Positions 62,440 through 64,000 of a stretch of DNA of 64,000 nt are shown here, piece by piece. The notes beneath the pieces are model-generated. The model was not told the origin of the DNA, did not search any database, and worked only from the letters and a program-made list of their open reading frames with translations. Source of the stretch: Microvirga soli (GTDB lineage: Bacteria > Pseudomonadota > Alphaproteobacteria > Rhizobiales > Beijerinckiaceae); NCBI RefSeq assembly GCF_016734765.1, contig NZ_JAERQE010000012.1, positions 62,001-126,000 on the forward strand. The letters run 5' to 3'. The number at the start of each line of letters is the position of its first letter. Position 1 is the first letter of the stretch. Both the position numbers and the translations under genes were made by a program.

Positions 62440-64000
62440 ATGAAGATCCAGACCACCTCCAACGGCTTCGACCTCGTCCTCGACGGCAGGCCCATCCTAC
62501 GCCACTGCAGCGATGCTCCGTGTCTGTTCGTCGGCCAGGGCGATGCTCGTATGGACATGTATCGCGGCAACTTCGACATCGAGGATTATATCATCGAGCG
62601 CACGCCGCTGGCGCATGCTGTCGTGTCAGGCTCCCAGATTGCTTTCTCGATAGCGCCGGGGCAGCCGGTTCGCCTGACCTTGGAGCTGTCGGGCGACGAG
62701 CGGAACGGCGCCATCACGTTCCATGCGGACGATGCAGCTGTCAACCGGCTTTGGATCCGTGTGGCAGCAGAGGAGGGGGAGCATGTCTGGGGCGGCGGCG
62801 AGCAGATGTCGTATTTCGACATGCGCGGTCGGCGGTTCCCTCTCTGGACGTCCGAGCCCGGCGTGGGGCGCGACAAGACCACCGAGATCACCTTCAAGGC
62901 TGACGTCACCGGCAAGTCGGGCGGCGATTACTGGAACACCAACTATCCGCAGCCGACCTATCTTTCGTCCCGACGCTACGCGCTGCATGTGGAGGCGAGC
63001 GCCTACTCGGCTTTTGATTTCCGTCGCGGCGACTTTCATGAGGTCGAAATCTGGGCTGTGCCGGACCGCATCGAGCTGACTGCCCGCCCGACCTTCATTG
63101 CACTCGTCGAGGCCATGGCCGAGCGCTTCGGCCGCCAGCCGCCGCTGCCGGAATGGGTCTATGGTGGCGCGATCATTGGGCTTAAGGACGGCGCTAACTC
63201 CTTCAAGCGACTTGAGCGCATCATTGCGGCCGGCACGAAGGTTTCCGGCCTGTGGTGTGAGGACTGGGTGGGCTTGCGCCACACGTCCTTCGGCGCACGT
63301 CTGTTCTGGGATTGGAAAGCGAACGATGATCGTTATCCAGCGCTACGCCAGTGCATTGCTGAGCTGGAGGACCGAGGTATCCGTTTCCTCGGTTATGTGA
63401 ACCCTTACCTCGCCGTCGACGGCTCCCTGTTCCCGGAGGCGGAGGCTGCAGGCTATTTCGCCACGGGTGAGAGTGGCAAGACAGCTCTCGTCGATTTCGG
63501 CGAGTTCGATTGCGGTGTCGTCGATTTCACGAATCCGGAGGCATCCGCCTGGTTCGCTGAGCGCGTCATCGGTCAGAACATGGTCGATTTCGGACTCTCC
63601 GGCTGGATGGCAGATTTCGGCGAGTATCTTCCCATCGACGTGAAGCTCGCCAACGGCATCGATGCGAAGGTCATGCACAATGCTTGGCCGACGCTCTGGG
63701 CCGAGGTGAATGCCCGTGCTGTCGTGAGCAGGGGGAAAACCGGCGAGATCCTGTTCTTCATGCGGGCCGGTTTCACCGGCGTTCAGCAGCATTGCCCACT
63801 GCTCTGGGCAGGCGATCAGTCGGTGGACTTCACCCGCCACGACGGTCTCGTGACGGTCATCTCCGGGGCTCTCTCTTCGGGTCTCCTCGGCAATGCGTAC
63901 CATCACTCGGACATCGGGGGCTATACCAGCCTCTTCGGCAATGTGCGCACGCCCGAACTCATCATGCGCTGGGCCGAAATGGGAGCCTTCACATCGGTCA
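62440..64000 (+). CDS. GH31 sulfoquinovosidase (YihQ-like), 3' end outside window
   Basis: The first 520 residues of a GH31 glycosidase. They match the pattern of E. coli YihQ nearly throughout (RGNFDIEDYIIERTPL, YFDMRGRRFPLWTSEPGVG, DFGEFDCGVVDFTNPEASAW). Nucleophile Asp392 is in WMADFGEYLP, acid/base Asp459 in WAGDQSVDF. Sulfonate-binding Arg287 and Trp290 (ARLFW) and Tyr495 (HHSDIGGY) are present. The two Gln of YihQ (262, 288) are Lys249 and Glu274 here, the KERWY variant. The enzyme releases sulfoquinovose from its glycosides, for example sulfoquinovosyl glycerol. No signal peptide is seen, so it acts in the cytoplasm after ABC uptake. Confidence 0.92.
   Translation, partial: MKIQTTSNGFDLVLDGRPILRHCSDAPCLFVGQGDARMDMYRGNFDIEDYIIERTPLAHAVVSGSQIAFSIAPGQPVRLTLELSGDERNGAITFHADDAAVNRLWIRVAAEEGEHVWGGGEQMSYFDMRGRRFPLWTSEPGVGRDKTTEITFKADVTGKSGGDYWNTNYPQPTYLSSRRYALHVEASAYSAFDFRRGDFHEVEIWAVPDRIELTARPTFIALVEAMAERFGRQPPLPEWVYGGAIIGLKDGANSFKRLERIIAAGTKVSGLWCEDWVGLRHTSFGARLFWDWKANDDRYPALRQCIAELEDRGIRFLGYVNPYLAVDGSLFPEAEAAGYFATGESGKTALVDFGEFDCGVVDFTNPEASAWFAERVIGQNMVDFGLSGWMADFGEYLPIDVKLANGIDAKVMHNAWPTLWAEVNARAVVSRGKTGEILFFMRAGFTGVQQHCPLLWAGDQSVDFTRHDGLVTVISGALSSGLLGNAYHHSDIGGYTSLFGNVRTPELIMRWAEMGAFTSV

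Overview
The window is a high-GC chromosomal segment of an alphaproteobacterium, probably order Hyphomicrobiales and close to Methylobacteriaceae/Microvirga. That placement is inferred from gene order (tuf-trnW-secE-nusG-rplKA-rplJL-rpoBC, then rpsL-rpsG-fusA-tuf-S10-spc-alpha), the protein sequences, and dispersed palindromic repeats typical of the group. It has not been tested by a search.

Region 1 (1-2228) is the end of an integrated element. A partial IS3-family insertion sequence runs off the left edge and has cut off the catalytic end of a tyrosine integrase gene. The integrase gene starts next to the 3' end of a tRNA-Thr gene, the usual insertion point of a genomic island. Region 2 (2300-6560) is chromosomal: a small secreted protein, an MHS-type MFS transporter, the rRNA methylase RlmB, tRNA-Tyr, tRNA-Gly and a lipoprotein.

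Region 3 (6620-41190) is the core translation and transcription block. It holds tuf copy 1, tRNA-Trp, secE-nusG, rplKA, rplJL and rpoBC, then a decayed glycosyltransferase, the str operon with tuf copy 2, and the S10/spc/alpha operons through secY, adk, rpoA and rplQ. The two tuf genes look identical at the DNA level. Several hairpins and internal promoter-like sites lie between the ribosomal genes.

Region 4 (41190-51600) is mixed housekeeping: a DegP/DegQ-like protease, RarA, CrcB, an RluC-type pseudouridine synthase, small hypotheticals, two GNAT acetyltransferases, a HAD phosphatase, an FtsH paralogue with an unusual pore loop, and an alpha/beta hydrolase. Three copies of a palindromic repeat lie here.

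Region 5 (51723-64000) is the most interesting part. A LacI-type regulator is divergent from a tightly packed ten-gene operon. In order the operon encodes an ABC ATPase, sugar-binding protein, two permeases, IlvD/Edd dehydratase, HpcH/HpaI aldolase, aldose-1-epimerase-like mutarotase, SMP-30 lactonase, short-chain dehydrogenase and a GH31 enzyme cut by the window end. The GH31 protein carries the sulfoquinovosidase signature (R-x-x-W, WMADFGEYL, WAGDQ, HHSDIGGY). With the other families, this gives a nearly complete sulfo-Entner-Doudoroff route for taking up and degrading sulfoquinovose, the head group of plant sulfolipid. Only sulfolactaldehyde dehydrogenase is not seen, and it may lie beyond the right edge. 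Two matching palindromes, one overlapping the operon promoter and one in front of the regulator gene, are the likely operators.
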